A stretch of DNA of 64,000 nt from Rhodopseudomonas sp. BAL398 (GCF_033001325.1 NZ_CP133111.1:4480501-4544500), one strand, 5' to 3'. Counted from the first letter of the stretch, positions 1-12,183 are shown. The notes: generated by a model not told the origin, from the sequence alone. Numbers and translations are program-made.

Positions 1-1
1 G

Positions 2-79
2 GCGCTCGCCTTCGGCATGCATGGGCTTACCGGACTGGTCATCGTCGCGACCGGCGCATGCCTGATGATCGGCGCCTAA
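2..79 (+). CDS. C-terminal end of a membrane protein (partial)
   Basis: An open frame enters from the left edge and ends at TAA 77-79, giving 25 residues that are mostly hydrophobic and glycine-rich and end in CLMIGA. This looks like the last transmembrane helix of a transporter, for example of the major facilitator type, but too little is visible to name a family. The following 278 bases up to the next gene contain no convincing gene. Confidence 0.5.
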   Translation, partial: ALAFGMHGLTGLVIVATGACLMIGA

Positions 80-357
80 AATCCGATCTCACAACTCAAC
101 TTTGGAAAGCACGAAACATGACGGCCGCAACGCACGCTGATCTGGTGAAGCTCGGCCGGCTCTTCGCCGCTGGACGTGTTCACTCAAATCGGCGCCGCCT
201 CGCCAACCGTCAGAATTCGATGCGCTCCAGCATTCCAAGATCCGGCCAGCGACACCGGCCGGAATGCTGGGAGGTTCACCTGGCCGTCGATCGCGGTACC
301 GGAATTGAGCGTCATCGCGACCGGGGCCTATCCGCTCATTCCTAACAGGAGACCACC

Positions 358-681
358 ATGCGAACCTATGAAATGCGAGTCTACTCGCTGCGTACCAACG
401 AGGCGCGCGATTTTTATGCCTCAACCGTCTATCCGCGCCACCTCGATAATTTTGGCCGGTTCGGCGTCGAAGCGCACGGCTTATGGACCCAGAAGGATGA
501 TCTGGCGCATAGGATCTTCGTCTTGGTTTCCTATGAAGAGGGCGCCGATCCTCATGAAGTCGCGCAGCGATACATTCAGAGCCCAGAGGCTGCGAACGAT
601 GCGAAGGGCTTTGATGTCGCCGACATCCTCAACGTTGAATCAACGATCCTCGTGCCGTCGCCGAACTCTCCGCTCAAATAG
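358..681 (+). CDS. NIPSNAP family protein
   Basis: A 107-residue protein starting MRTYEMRVYSLR and carrying the short dimeric alpha/beta (ferredoxin-like) NIPSNAP pattern: an opening strand with YEMR.Y.LR, then a helix with FY...YP.H...F..FG.EAHG.W. The whole protein is one domain of the usual length. An AGGAG lies seven bases upstream of the ATG. Bacterial NIPSNAP proteins often sit beside oxidoreductase or catabolic genes; their reaction is generally unknown, so none is assigned here. The 240 bases upstream contain a frame with apparent shifts that may be a decayed gene, but I could not identify it. Confidence 0.75.
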   Translation: MRTYEMRVYSLRTNEARDFYASTVYPRHLDNFGRFGVEAHGLWTQKDDLAHRIFVLVSYEEGADPHEVAQRYIQSPEAANDAKGFDVADILNVESTILVPSPNSPLK

Positions 682-834
682 TGCTGTGCGGCACGGCCGT
701 GCGGTCTTCAAGGTCGGGCGTCGGACAAGACCGTCGCGCCGGCTATGCTCGAAGGGCTCGCGCCGGCACGCGACCCCATCGCTGATCGCCACAACGACGC
801 CCGCGCGCTTGTCGGCTGCGGCAATCGGCAAAGC

Positions 835-1011
835 TTAGCCCAGCGCTTCCGCGCGCTCGCCATGCTCGACCCCTGCATGCTCTTGCACGTCGAGGCATTT
901 GATCAGCTGGGTCAGGACAGTGCGGTCTTCATCGGGAAGCGCGCCGCACAGCAACTGCCGGAATAATTTCAAGTTCGCATCGAGATTGTTTTCGAGATCA
1001 TAATCGTTCAT
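835..1011 (-). CDS. small hypothetical protein, 58 aa
   Basis: On the minus strand an ATG (complement of 1009-1011) opens a 58-codon frame ending in TAA at 835-837. The product begins MNDYDLENNLDANLKLFRQL, is acidic and leucine-rich, and has two predicted helices separated by LPDED. There is no signal peptide and no known motif. The upstream GGGGA is 11 bases from the start, which is weak. Composition is protein-like and unlike the arginine-rich shadow frames around it. Function unknown; it could be chance. Confidence 0.4.
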   Translation of the reverse strand: MNDYDLENNLDANLKLFRQLLCGALPDEDRTVLTQLIKCLDVQEHAGVEHGERAEALG

Positions 1012-1651
1012 CGCACACCATCCCCGAATTGGAATAGGGAGAGAGCTGTCTCACTCTCGATCATCGCTGTCATTGGCGATGCGATTATCACGCAATATTA
1101 CGAGGGCAACAATCGATTTGTCGGTTCGGTTACGGACTCTGAGAGCCCTTCGCACCTCCGTATGATTACTTAAGCGCGGCGCTCGCGGTACTGAAGTAAG
1201 GTCGGCGTGCCTTGTTGCCGCTTTGCAGCAAATAGCAACGTCTGCATGGTGGTCGACGCGACCGCTGATCGTGGCGTTCATCGATGAGCTGATGCGGGAT
1301 CGAATAAGCGTCGTCACGCGTGCGGTGCGAGCGCCAATGCTGCGTTGCGCCATCGACGCCGCACTAATCATATGCCGCAATGCGGCGGTTTGCCGTGTGG
1401 GTCGAAAGTGCGCGCGGCAATGAAATCAATCCGCGGAATGCCGTGTAGTTGCGGCTGTGTCGCCGCCAGCATGCGGGCTGCTCGCAGAGCGCGGGTAGAA
1501 CGGCCGCGTCAGCCGTGACGCAGGCGCGCGCATCAATGCTTGCGGCCGCGCGGCGTCGGGACTCCGTGCATGGATCGGATCGGTCGCAGCGCCATCGCGA
1601 CGCCGAGATCGAGTGCGCCAGCGAGCTTCCCTGAAAAAGAGAGCTTCCCTG
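1012..1651. other. intergenic stretch without a supportable gene
   Basis: Neither strand has a convincing coding frame: the open frames are arginine/serine-rich with no motif. The only structure seen is an 18-base direct repeat, units 1621-1638 and 1639-1656 (core gagcttccctgaaaa), which abuts the rpmB terminator. Confidence 0.5.
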
Positions 1652-1686
1652 AAAACAAAACCGGCCGGATCTTGCGATCCAGCCGG
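1652..1686 (-). terminator. rho-independent terminator of rpmB
   Basis: Read on the minus strand, a GC-rich stem (CCGGC-GGATC pairing with GATCC-GCCGG around a short loop, 1661-1686) is followed by TTTTGTTTT (1660-1652). It begins about 40 bases after the rpmB stop codon, the expected place for its intrinsic terminator. Confidence 0.8.
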
Positions 1687-1723
1687 GTTCAAATTCGATC
1701 GATCAGTCGGTGGTGCCGAAGCC

Positions 1724-2038
1724 TCAGCTGGCGGCGGCGACCGGAGCCGCGGGTTCGGCGGCTTTCTTCTTGGCGATCGCGCGCTTGATGTCGACGGCCT
1801 TCTGCGACAGCTCGGCGTCCTTGGCCTTCAGCAGGAAGGCGTCGAGCCCGCCGCGATGGTCGACGCTCTTCAGCGCATTGGTCGAGACCCGAAGCCGCAC
1901 CGGGCGGCCCAGCGCGTCCGACAAGAAGGTCACATTGACCAGATTGGGCAGGAACCGCCGCCTGGTCTTGATATTCGAGTGGCTGACCTTATTGCCCGTT
2001 TGGACACCCTTGGCGGTCAGTTCGCAGCGCCGGGACAT
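1724..2038 (-). CDS. rpmB: 50S ribosomal protein L28
   Basis: Structural protein of the large ribosomal subunit. The 104-residue product opens [20 protein letters not shown] and continues with [12 protein letters not shown], the hallmark L28 sequence, then [19 protein letters not shown]. The C-terminus is extended by an Ala/Lys/Pro tail ([15 protein letters not shown]), normal for alphaproteobacterial L28, which is longer than the 78-residue E. coli protein. The gene stands alone, divergent from the DUF3108 gene, and ends in a clear terminator at 1652-1686. Confidence 0.98.
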   Translation of the reverse strand: MSRRCELTAKGVQTGNKVSHSNIKTRRRFLPNLVNVTFLSDALGRPVRLRVSTNALKSVDHRGGLDAFLLKAKDAELSQKAVDIKRAIAKKKAAEPAAPVAAAS

Positions 2039-2243
2039 GGCGAAAATCCTCTGTCATCCCCGTCGGCCCACTAGCAGGCGCGGGGGTTGTAAAATCACGT
2101 CCATTTCAGGAACCGGGGACCTATAAGCGGGACGGCGTCCAGCGTCAAGTTATCAGCCGCGCAACAGTGGCCTGCCCGCCGGGTCAAGCTGCTGCAGGGG
2201 GCCGGGTGCATGGCGGTTTCCCTCGCGGCCTCAACCATATAGC

Positions 2244-2270
2244 ATCATATAAAGGACGCATTCGTTGCAA
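2244..2270 (-). promoter_or_regulatory. candidate sigma-70-like promoter for rpmB
   Basis: On the minus strand TTGCAA (2270-2265) is followed after 15 bases by TATGAT (2249-2244). This AT-rich patch lies in the 258-base divergent region about 205 bases before the rpmB start. The spacer is short, so this is tentative. Confidence 0.35.
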
Positions 2271-2296
2271 AATGATGGTCCGAGATCGAGGCGCGC

Positions 2297-3187
2297 ATGA
2301 CGTGCCCCAGACAGGACCTCCCGTCAGTGATCAATCTCCCCAGCCTGTCGTTTGCCCAGCGGACCCTTCCCGCCTTGGCGCTTGTTGTCGGGCTGGCGGC
2401 GCCGTTCGGCGAAGCCGCGGCGCAGGGCAAGCTCGACGCGCGCTACGAGGCGTCGCTGGCCGGAATCGTCATCGGCAAGGGCGCCTGGATGATCGAGATC
2501 GACGCCGATCAATATTCGGCCTCCGCCAACGGCGGCACGTCGGGGCTTCTGCAGGCCTTTGCCGGCGGCAAGGGCAGCGGTGAATCGCAGGGCCGGATCG
2601 TCAATGGCCAATTGGTGCCGATGAGCTATGCGGCGTCCACCACGTCAAAAAGGAAAACGGAATCGATTCGGATGACCTTGGTGGGCGGCAATGTGAAGGA
2701 TTACGCCATCACCCCGACCCCGCCGGTCGACGCCGATCGCATTCCGGTCACCGAGGCGCACCGTCGCGGCGTGTTTGATCCGATGACCGGCTCATTCCTG
2801 CGGGTGCCCGGCACCGCCGACCCGATCAGCGCCGATGCCTGCCGTGCCTCGACGCCGATCTTCGACGGCCGGATGCGTTACGATCTCAAATTCGAATTCA
2901 AGCGGATCGAAACCGTCAAGGCGGAAAAGGGCTATCACGGCCCTGCCGTGGTGTGCGCGCTGTATTTCGCGCCGATTTCCGGATACATCGCCGACCGTAC
3001 GGCGATCAAATATCTGATCCGCCAGCGCGATATGGAAGTCTGGCTGGTGCCGATCGCCGGCACCCGCGTGCTGGTCCCGTTCAAGATCAAGATCCCGACG
3101 CCGCTGGGCAATGCCGTGCTCGAGGCGACCCAGTTCAACACCCAGGCAAGCCCCGCCGTACCGAAAGCGACTGCCAAAACCCAATAG
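2297..3187 (+). CDS. DUF3108 domain-containing periplasmic protein
   Basis: A 296-residue protein whose N-terminus has a hydrophobic segment (TLPALALVVGLAAPFGEAAAQ, roughly residues 23-43) ending in an Ala-X-Ala-type signal peptidase site, so the mature chain starts near GKLDARYEAS. The rest fits DUF3108: beta-rich, with YEASLAGIVIGKG near the start and, near the end, a strand VWLVPIAGTRVLVPFKI. The function of this family is not established; export to the periplasm is inferred. It stands between rpmB (divergent) and the helicase gene (same strand, 357 bases on). Confidence 0.8.
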   Translation: MTCPRQDLPSVINLPSLSFAQRTLPALALVVGLAAPFGEAAAQGKLDARYEASLAGIVIGKGAWMIEIDADQYSASANGGTSGLLQAFAGGKGSGESQGRIVNGQLVPMSYAASTTSKRKTESIRMTLVGGNVKDYAITPTPPVDADRIPVTEAHRRGVFDPMTGSFLRVPGTADPISADACRASTPIFDGRMRYDLKFEFKRIETVKAEKGYHGPAVVCALYFAPISGYIADRTAIKYLIRQRDMEVWLVPIAGTRVLVPFKIKIPTPLGNAVLEATQFNTQASPAVPKATAKTQ

Positions 3188-3544
3188 GCGCATCGCGCGA
3201 CGGAAACCGAATCGGGTCGGCGGCGCCGCGCTCCGTCGCAGCCTCACCGCCACGCCATCGCAACATCCCGGGAGCGGAATGATGTTGACTCCGGGGGCAA
3301 TCACCGAACGCATGGTCATTAAGACCGCTGTTCAAATCCAGACGACCGCCAGCCCAGGGCTCTCCGAGTCTGGTGGCATTCTCGAACGCCGGGGCGAGAT
3401 GTGGTGGGGAACAAAGTCCGGAACGGTCGAGTCACCGATTCGGGCGCGTTTCGTTCCGGACTCGTTCCAAAGCTTAAAATGCGACGTCGGATGCGTCGCA
3501 TTGTGAAACACTTATGACCGCAAGCGACGCAGAAAATCAATAAA
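3188..3544. other. intergenic stretch upstream of the helicase gene, with an inverted repeat
   Basis: No gene is supported. A 9-base inverted repeat, gtccggaac (3416-3424) and gttccggac (3453-3461), encloses 28 bases. It could be a leader hairpin of the helicase transcript or an end-of-transcript structure of the DUF3108 gene, but has no T-run behind it. Confidence 0.4.
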
Positions 3545-7009
<3,465 letters not shown>

Positions 7010-7190
7010 AGCGTTTTCGAGCGAAGTGGGTCCCGGTTCGCGTGAAGAAAACGCGTCAAAACAAGAACCTGGAGCGCCGGTTCTGTTCTATCAGGACCGG
7101 AATTGCTCCAGCCCCTTTGGGGCGATGACATCGATCCGCTCGCGCGGATCGCGGCTGAGAGGGCCGCGCTAGCTTACGAAGTGGTGTTGC

Positions 7191-7481
7191 TTGGAGCGCC
7201 AGCGTCTCGACAAATGGTTGTGGCACGCAAGGGTGGTCAAAGCCCGGACCAGCGCTGCTGCCCTCGTCGAGGCCGGCCATGTCCGCATCAACGGGACCCG
7301 GGAAAAGGCGCCGGGACATGCGGTGAAGCTTGGCGACGTGGTCACGGTGGCTCTGGATCGCGCCGTGCGCACACTCAGGGTTGAAGGCTTTGCCGAGAAG
7401 CGTGGAAATGCGGCGAGCGCAACCGTACTTTATACCGATCTGCACGCCAGCCAAGAAAAGCGGCAGGTCTCTTGCGGCTGA
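7191..7481 (+). CDS. S4-domain RNA-binding protein (Hsp15-like)
   Basis: A 96-residue protein beginning MERQRLDKWLWHARVVKART, the typical start of the Hsp15/S4 family, followed by AAALVEAGHVRINGTREKAPGHAVKLGDVV, the S4 alpha-L RNA-binding fold. The start codon is TTG at 7191: upstream in-frame codons give no better start and the family begins with exactly this sequence. Hsp15 in E. coli binds stalled 50S subunits carrying peptidyl-tRNA; a similar role is inferred. It follows the helicase gene by 181 bases and precedes fdxA by 53, an order I associate with related genomes. Confidence 0.9.
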   Translation: MERQRLDKWLWHARVVKARTSAAALVEAGHVRINGTREKAPGHAVKLGDVVTVALDRAVRTLRVEGFAEKRGNAASATVLYTDLHASQEKRQVSCG

Positions 7482-7534
7482 CAGGGTCCTGCGCTACCCA
7501 CTGGTCAAATTGATACTGTCTCTCGGAGTCTTGG

Positions 7535-7873
7535 ATGACTTACGTCGTCACTGAAGCCTGCATCAAATGCAAATACACCGACTGCGTCGAAGTCTGTCCC
7601 GTGGACTGCTTCTACGAGGGTGACAATATGCTGGTGATCCATCCGGACGAATGCATCGATTGCGGCGTCTGCGAGCCGGAATGCCCGGCCGACGCCATCA
7701 AGCCGGATACCGAGCCGGGCCTCGAGAAGTGGCTTGAAGTGAATACCGAATATTCCAAGACCTGGCCCAACATCACCCAGAAGAAAGAGCCGCCTGCCGA
7801 CGCCAAGGATTTCGACGGGCAGGACGGGAAATTCGACAAATACTTCTCACCGGAGCCCGGCACCGGCGACTGA
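7535..7873 (+). CDS. fdxA: seven-iron ferredoxin FdxA
   Basis: A 112-residue cytosolic electron carrier. The N-terminal half has the two-cluster cysteine pattern: C9, C17 and C50 positioned for a [3Fe-4S] cluster and C21, C40, C43, C46 for a [4Fe-4S] cluster, matching Azotobacter FdI numbering shifted by one. The C-terminal half ([19 protein letters not shown]...) is the helical extension of the FdxA family. Essential in several alphaproteobacteria, though its redox partner is not shown here. The ATG is preceded only weakly by GGAG. Confidence 0.96.
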   Translation: MTYVVTEACIKCKYTDCVEVCPVDCFYEGDNMLVIHPDECIDCGVCEPECPADAIKPDTEPGLEKWLEVNTEYSKTWPNITQKKEPPADAKDFDGQDGKFDKYFSPEPGTGD

Positions 7874-7986
7874 GCGTTTCGCGCCAGCCATTGATGCCTG
7901 AGGCCGAATCATTACCGGCGCGCTTAACCCTGTTCGAACTTGCCGCCCCTCGATTTCAATGAGGGGCCGCGATTCGTCATAAATCA

Positions 7987-8014
7987 TTGATTTTTGCGGG
8001 AAATGTGCTATTAT
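7987..8014 (+). promoter_or_regulatory. sigma-70-like promoter upstream of carD
   Basis: TTGATT (7987-7992) and TATTAT (8009-8014) are separated by 16 bases within an unusually AT-rich patch, 93 bases before the proposed carD start. No other gene downstream could use it. Confidence 0.6.
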
Positions 8015-8082
8015 AGGCACATTCGAGTGCTTGGCACGCGGATTTGCGGCCAGGACAGGTTCCCGTGAAAGCATGAACAGGG

Positions 8083-8099
8083 GCGTGGAGTCTCCACGC
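8083..8099 (+). promoter_or_regulatory. perfect palindrome just before the carD start
   Basis: gcgtggag-t-ctccacgc is an 8+1+8 perfect inverted repeat ending eight bases before the GTG. It lies in the transcribed leader if the upstream promoter is used, so it could be an RNA hairpin limiting initiation at this GTG or a protein-binding site. If it occludes the GTG, the internal ATG at 8410 may be the used start. Confidence 0.45.
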
Positions 8100-8106
8100 G
8101 CAGGCC

Positions 8107-9219
8107 GTGTCACAAAAAACGCGTAAAAAGAGTGTTTCGAAGGCTTCGAAAAATGCGCCGTCGGCCAGCCGCGGTGCAACCAAGAGCCGCTCGCCGACTT
8201 CTACCAGAGAGGCCCCTTCTACCAAGGCAAACACGGCCAAAGCAAACGCGGCCAAGTCGACAGCCGTGAAGGCTTCGGCTTCGAAGGTTTCAAAAGCGGC
8301 AGCCCCGAAGACGTCAGTCGCAAAGGCGTCGGCCGCGAAGACTTTAGCTTCAAAGGTTGCGGCTTCCAAGGCCCCAGCCTTCAAGTCCTCCAAAAACAAA
8401 AGAAGTGCAATGCCCAGCAAGACTGCCAAGACCTCCGTAAAGGCCACCGAATCCAAGGCCGCGTCCGCCAAATCGCCTGCCAAGGCCGATGCAGCGAAGG
8501 CTGATGCAGCCAAGGCTGCGCCGAAGGTTGCGGCCAAGTCTGCCGTTGCGGCGAAGTCTGCAGTTGGGACCAAGCCGGCGGCGAAGCCGGTGTCGGCCCA
8601 GCCCAAGGTGGAGGAGCCGAAGAAGGCGCTGACCCAGCGCCAGGGCTTCAAGACCGGCGAATTCGTGGTCTATCCGGCCCACGGCGTCGGCCAGATTCTG
8701 GCGATCGAGGAGCAGGAGATTGCGGGCGCCAAGCTTGAGCTGTTCGTGATTAATTTCATGAAGGACAAGATGACGCTGCGGGTGCCGACCGCCAAGGTCG
8801 CCAATGTCGGCATGCGCAAGCTGTCGGAGCCGGCGCTGGTCAAGCAGGCGCTGGAAACCCTGAAGGGCCGCGCGCGGGTCAAGCGGACGATGTGGTCGCG
8901 CCGCGCCCAGGAATACGAAGCCAAGATCAATTCCGGAGATATCGTCGCGATCGCCGAAGTGGTGCGCGATCTGTATCGGTCCGATTCGCAGCCGGAGCAG
9001 TCCTACAGCGAACGTCAGCTCTATGAAGCCGCGCTCGATCGGCTGTCGCGGGAGATCGCGGTGGTGCAGCACGTCACCGAAACCGAGGCGGTCAAGGAAG
9101 TCGAGGGCCAGCTCGCCAAGAGCCCGCGTCGCGGCGCCAAGGCCGAGGCAGAAGCCGATTCGGACGCCGATGGCGATTCCGATGGCGACGATGCCGCGGT
9201 CGCCGACGAAGCCGCCTAA
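8107..9219 (+). CDS. carD: CarD-family transcriptional regulator with a histone-H1-like N-terminus
   Basis: The frame from GTG 8107 encodes 370 residues. Residues 1 to about 178 are almost entirely Lys, Ala, Ser, Thr and Pro in repeats such as KASAAKT and AKADAAKAD, resembling eukaryotic H1 tails. From about 180 (RQGFKTGEFVVYPAHGVGQI) to about 340 comes the CarD domain: an RNA-polymerase-interacting Tudor-like part (FVINFMKDKMTLRVPTAKV) and a helical DNA-binding part including MWSRRAQEYEAKINSG. A short Asp/Glu-rich tail ends the protein. CarD stabilises the RNAP open complex and acts broadly on rRNA and growth promoters. An ATG at 8410 (MPSKTAKTS) would give 269 residues and is a credible alternative start, because neither site has a strong ribosome-binding sequence. 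Confidence 0.9.
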   Translation: MSQKTRKKSVSKASKNAPSASRGATKSRSPTSTREAPSTKANTAKANAAKSTAVKASASKVSKAAAPKTSVAKASAAKTLASKVAASKAPAFKSSKNKRSAMPSKTAKTSVKATESKAASAKSPAKADAAKADAAKAAPKVAAKSAVAAKSAVGTKPAAKPVSAQPKVEEPKKALTQRQGFKTGEFVVYPAHGVGQILAIEEQEIAGAKLELFVINFMKDKMTLRVPTAKVANVGMRKLSEPALVKQALETLKGRARVKRTMWSRRAQEYEAKINSGDIVAIAEVVRDLYRSDSQPEQSYSERQLYEAALDRLSREIAVVQHVTETEAVKEVEGQLAKSPRRGAKAEAEADSDADGDSDGDDAAVADEAA

Positions 9220-9243
9220 TACCAAAGGGCACGGCCTCTCGTT

Positions 9244-9333
9244 CGTCATGCCCGGCCTTGTGCCGGGCATCCACGCCTTCAAGCGGATGCTGCAGAAGAG
9301 ACGTGGATGGCCGGGACAAGCCCGGCCATGACG
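9244..9333. repeat. palindromic intergenic repeat, type 2
   Basis: An imperfect inverted repeat: the left arm starts cgtcatgcccggccttgtgc and the right arm ends with the complementary ggacaagcccggccatgacg, each arm itself able to fold (gcccggc/gccgggc). A related element is at 43602-43687. It sits 24 bases after the carD stop. Confidence 0.8.
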
Positions 9334-9417
9334 CGTGGATGAGTCGAAACCAAACGCCTTGGTATAAGCCGTCTAAACCGACCCATCAATTCAAGGCTCG
9401 CAATTCAAGGCTCGGCC

Positions 9418-9436
9418 CAAAAGGCCGGGCCTTTTG
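9418..9436 (+). terminator. terminator-like hairpin after carD
   Basis: caaaaggcc-g-ggccttttg is a perfect 9+1+9 inverted repeat whose 3' arm supplies a short T-run. A tandem 14-base duplication (caattcaaggctcg, 9387-9400 and 9401-9414) lies directly before it. Position between convergent genes suits a terminator for both. Confidence 0.6.
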
Positions 9437-9500
9437 CTTGGGGGGAGATTGACCTTCCACCCTCGCTGAAGACGAATCCTGAAACGATTACGACGAATCG

Positions 9501-9611
9501 CGTCATTGCGAGCTGAGTGAGGCCGGCGCGCAGCGCCGTCCGATAGCGAAGCAATCCAGGGGCGGGCAAACCCTGACTGGATTGCTTCGTCGCTTCGCTC
9601 TCGCAATGCCG
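9501..9611. repeat. hairpin repeat type 1, copy A
   Basis: First of seven copies in the window. It opens cgtcattgcgag, has an inner gaagcaatccag complementary to ctggattgcttc, and closes with ctcgcaatgccg. It lies between the convergent carD and M48 protease genes, 49 bases before the latter's stop codon, and contains no reading frame. A two-strand terminator role is inferred. Confidence 0.85.
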
Positions 9612-9660
9612 ACATTGAACGCCTGACGGTCGCGACCGATGGGCGTAGCGAGCCCCGCCG

Positions 9661-11157
9661 TCAGTCCACCACGATCTTGACGCGCTCGCGCGGTTTGACG
9701 GTGGAATTGGCGTCGAGCCCGTTCAGCAGCCGAAACCGCTCCGCGGGCCGATCGACCCCGGCCATCCGGTGCGACAGCGATTCGACCGTGTCGCCGGGCT
9801 GCACCGTGATCACCTTGATGCGCAGCGGCCGGGCGGCCTGGATTTCATCCAGCGTCAACCGCCGGAATGATGCCACGGTCTCGCGGGCGTTACGCTCGCT
9901 CTCGGTGGTCTTCTGCTTGGTCGCAAAGATGAAGCGATAGACGTCGCTGCCAAACCGCAGCGCATAGACCTTGAACTGCCATTGATCGCCATGGGCGGTC
10001 ACCGACGCAGCCGGGAAGCCGCTGATGGTCAGCTCCTCGGTCGAGGCCTTGTCGACATTCTCCATCCAGCCCGAATTCAAATAATCGCGCAGGCTCTGCT
10101 CCGCCGGCACCCGGACGACGTCGAAGCGCATCGCCTGATTGCCGCCGTCGCGCACGCCGATCACTGCCTGGGCGGTGTTTTCCAGCGTGAAGGCCTCGGG
10201 TGCCTGGAAGGTGAAGCCGAGTTTGGGGTGCAGGAAGCGCCGACCGCGGACGAAGCCTTCGCTGGGATCTTCGCCGTAGACGATATTGTCGATCGCGGCC
10301 AGATAGGCCTCGCGGTCGCGCTCGCGGTCGCTGCCCTGCGGTGCCGAATATTGCCGGGCATTGGCCTGCGCGTTCTGCACCCGCTCCGGAGTCGCCGGAT
10401 GCGACGACAGGAAGTCCTGCGAGCGCGCATCGACCGGGCCGCGGCCGGCCTTCATCGCCGCGTTGCGTTCCATCGCGGTCAGGAAGCGGGCGGCGCCATA
10501 GGGATCGAAATGCGCGCGCGCCGAGATCCCGACGCCGATGCCGTCGGCTTCGAACTCCTGCTGTCGCGAAAAGCTCGCCAACGTCAGCTTCGACTTCGCA
10601 AGCGCCAGCGCGGTCATGTCGGGGTCGTTGCCCATGTTGGTGACCACGCGGGTCACGATCGCGGCCTGCCGCGCCTGATCCTGGCGGATCAGCGCGTGCT
10701 TGGCCAGCACATGGGCCATTTCGTGCGACAGCACCGACGACAATTCAGAGGTATCGCTGGCCAGCGCCAGCAGTCCGCGCGTGACGTAGAGCTGCCCGGT
10801 CGGCAGCGCGAAGGCGTTGACCGCGCCGGAATTCAGGATCGTGACCTTGTAGGCCAGATCCGGCCGCTCCGATGCCGCCACCAGCCGCTCGACCGTGCTG
10901 GTAATCAGCGCCTCCAGCCGCGGGTCGTCATAGGGGCCGCCATAGGCCGCCAGAATCCGCTCGTGCTCGCGTTCGGCGGCGGGCGATTGCACCGTCGCCG
11001 GCCGAGCCGGCTTCGGCGGTGCGGAGACCGCTGCGACCGCCTGGAACCGGCTCATGTCACCGCAGCCGGACAGGACCAGGGCGGCACACAGCAAGATCGG
11101 CGCGGCCAGCAGCAGGCCGCTCCTCGATATCTTGCGCCGTTGTTCCGATCTGATCAC
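9661..11157 (-). CDS. M48-family zinc metalloprotease lipoprotein (BepA/LoiP-like)
   Basis: A 498-residue protein from GTG 11157. The N-terminus is a lipoprotein signal (hydrophobic residues 14-29, lipobox LSGC with Cys32). The zinc protease motif HEMAH is at 145-149 and the third ligand is Glu203 in EFEADG. A middle segment is followed by a C-terminal LysM-like module (VQPGDTVESLSHRM...RFRLLNGLD). Such proteins act in the periplasm on outer-membrane protein quality control; this is inferred from family. It is followed on the same strand, upstream, by the nuclease-like gene (21 bases between them), so the two may be cotranscribed. Confidence 0.93.
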   Translation of the reverse strand: MIRSEQRRKISRSGLLLAAPILLCAALVLSGCGDMSRFQAVAAVSAPPKPARPATVQSPAAEREHERILAAYGGPYDDPRLEALITSTVERLVAASERPDLAYKVTILNSGAVNAFALPTGQLYVTRGLLALASDTSELSSVLSHEMAHVLAKHALIRQDQARQAAIVTRVVTNMGNDPDMTALALAKSKLTLASFSRQQEFEADGIGVGISARAHFDPYGAARFLTAMERNAAMKAGRGPVDARSQDFLSSHPATPERVQNAQANARQYSAPQGSDRERDREAYLAAIDNIVYGEDPSEGFVRGRRFLHPKLGFTFQAPEAFTLENTAQAVIGVRDGGNQAMRFDVVRVPAEQSLRDYLNSGWMENVDKASTEELTISGFPAASVTAHGDQWQFKVYALRFGSDVYRFIFATKQKTTESERNARETVASFRRLTLDEIQAARPLRIKVITVQPGDTVESLSHRMAGVDRPAERFRLLNGLDANSTVKPRERVKIVVD

Positions 11158-11178
11158 GCTCGATGCTCTCTGCGGGCG

Positions 11179-11958
11179 TTATTGACGGCCCGGCCATTCG
11201 ATTTGTTCAATGCGCCGGACCTCGATCCGCGGCCCGCCCCGCACGCCGACCCAGCCCCGGACCCGAATATGCTGGTTTTCGAGGGACTTGAGGTGAAGGC
11301 CCTGAGCCTCAAAAGATCCCGCCATCCGCCTTGAAATAGTCACGGCGAAGTCTCGTGTCCAGCGCCGGCCGAAATTCAAATAGACCGTGGCGCCGGCTTG
11401 CCGCACCGAAACGACCTTGCCCTCAACCAGTGCGAACCGCCCGATCTGCGCCAATATATCGCCAGGATTTTCGGCGTTTTTTATGGCGGCAGGGTCGGCC
11501 CAAATGCCCTGCCGGCGCTGTCGGGCAGAGGCTTCCGCCGCCATCAGCTCAGCCCGGCATGCGCCCATGGCGATGTCGATGCCCACCAGCGCGGCGCCGC
11601 GCCCCACCAGCTGGCGCTGCGCCGACGCGGCGTCGGCGTCGGCGCCGAGGAAGACGAAGGCCGGTTGCCGGCCATAGCGGTCCGGCGCGTCGCTGTCGCC
11701 GCGCAGCGTGACTTGCCGGCCGGCGACGAGATCGGCGAGCGCCGCCATGCCGTCGCCTCGCGGCAGCGCCGGCTCGATGCCCACGAGCTTCACCTCGCCG
11801 CCGTCCTGCAGCCGCAAGCCGCGCGGATCGATCACCGCAATCACCTGCCCCTCGCCCTGCGGCGCAAGGCTGCAGGGCGAGGCTGCGCGGCTCATCGCCC
11901 CGGCGAACATCCACCACGTCAAGGTCAGCGCGAGAAATCTGGTACGAGGTCCGATCAT
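11179..11958 (-). CDS. thermonuclease-like (SNase-fold) exported protein
   Basis: From ATG 11958 the product is 259 residues with a signal peptide (FLALTLTWWMFAGAMSRAAS). The central part has the SNase pattern: VIAVIDPRGLRLQDGGEVKLVGIEP, then DRYGRQPAFVFL and a QRQLVGRGAALV helix. The catalytic arginine/glutamate set of true staphylococcal nuclease is not clearly present (no canonical DTPE), so nuclease activity is uncertain. The C-terminal part (EGKVVSVRQAGATVYLNFGRRWTRDF) is an OB-like domain common in alphaproteobacterial members. An upstream in-frame start at 12060 would add 34 residues before the signal peptide and is less likely. Confidence 0.75.
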   Translation of the reverse strand: MIGPRTRFLALTLTWWMFAGAMSRAASPCSLAPQGEGQVIAVIDPRGLRLQDGGEVKLVGIEPALPRGDGMAALADLVAGRQVTLRGDSDAPDRYGRQPAFVFLGADADAASAQRQLVGRGAALVGIDIAMGACRAELMAAEASARQRRQGIWADPAAIKNAENPGDILAQIGRFALVEGKVVSVRQAGATVYLNFGRRWTRDFAVTISRRMAGSFEAQGLHLKSLENQHIRVRGWVGVRGGPRIEVRRIEQIEWPGRQ

Positions 11959-12183
11959 CTCATCGTCACAACGAAAGAGGGCGCGGCGCGGTGCCGGATT
12001 ATTATAGCTGCTACCAAGCGTGCGACCATGCCGCGCGTTGATGTCATTCGGCGCAGCCACTGCTGATCACCATTCCACTTTGCGGAAATCTCGCTCGCTT
12101 GCCGCCGGCCGGCCAATCCGGCATGATCATCGCAACGATCAGATGCGCCGCGCAGCAATGCGGCGCCGATCGTGGGGGAAACA

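Noticed and set aside
1051-1380. Minus-strand 109-codon frame
   Set aside because: Ser/Arg-rich, no start context, no recognisable motif.
3330-3356. tRNA-like T-loop (gttcaaatcc) upstream of the helicase gene
   Set aside because: Stem pairing is poor and no acceptor strand can be built.
9501-9611. Hairpin repeats as insertion sequences
   Set aside because: No transposase frame, no target duplication visible; about 100 bases and palindromic, fitting a non-autonomous or REP-like element.
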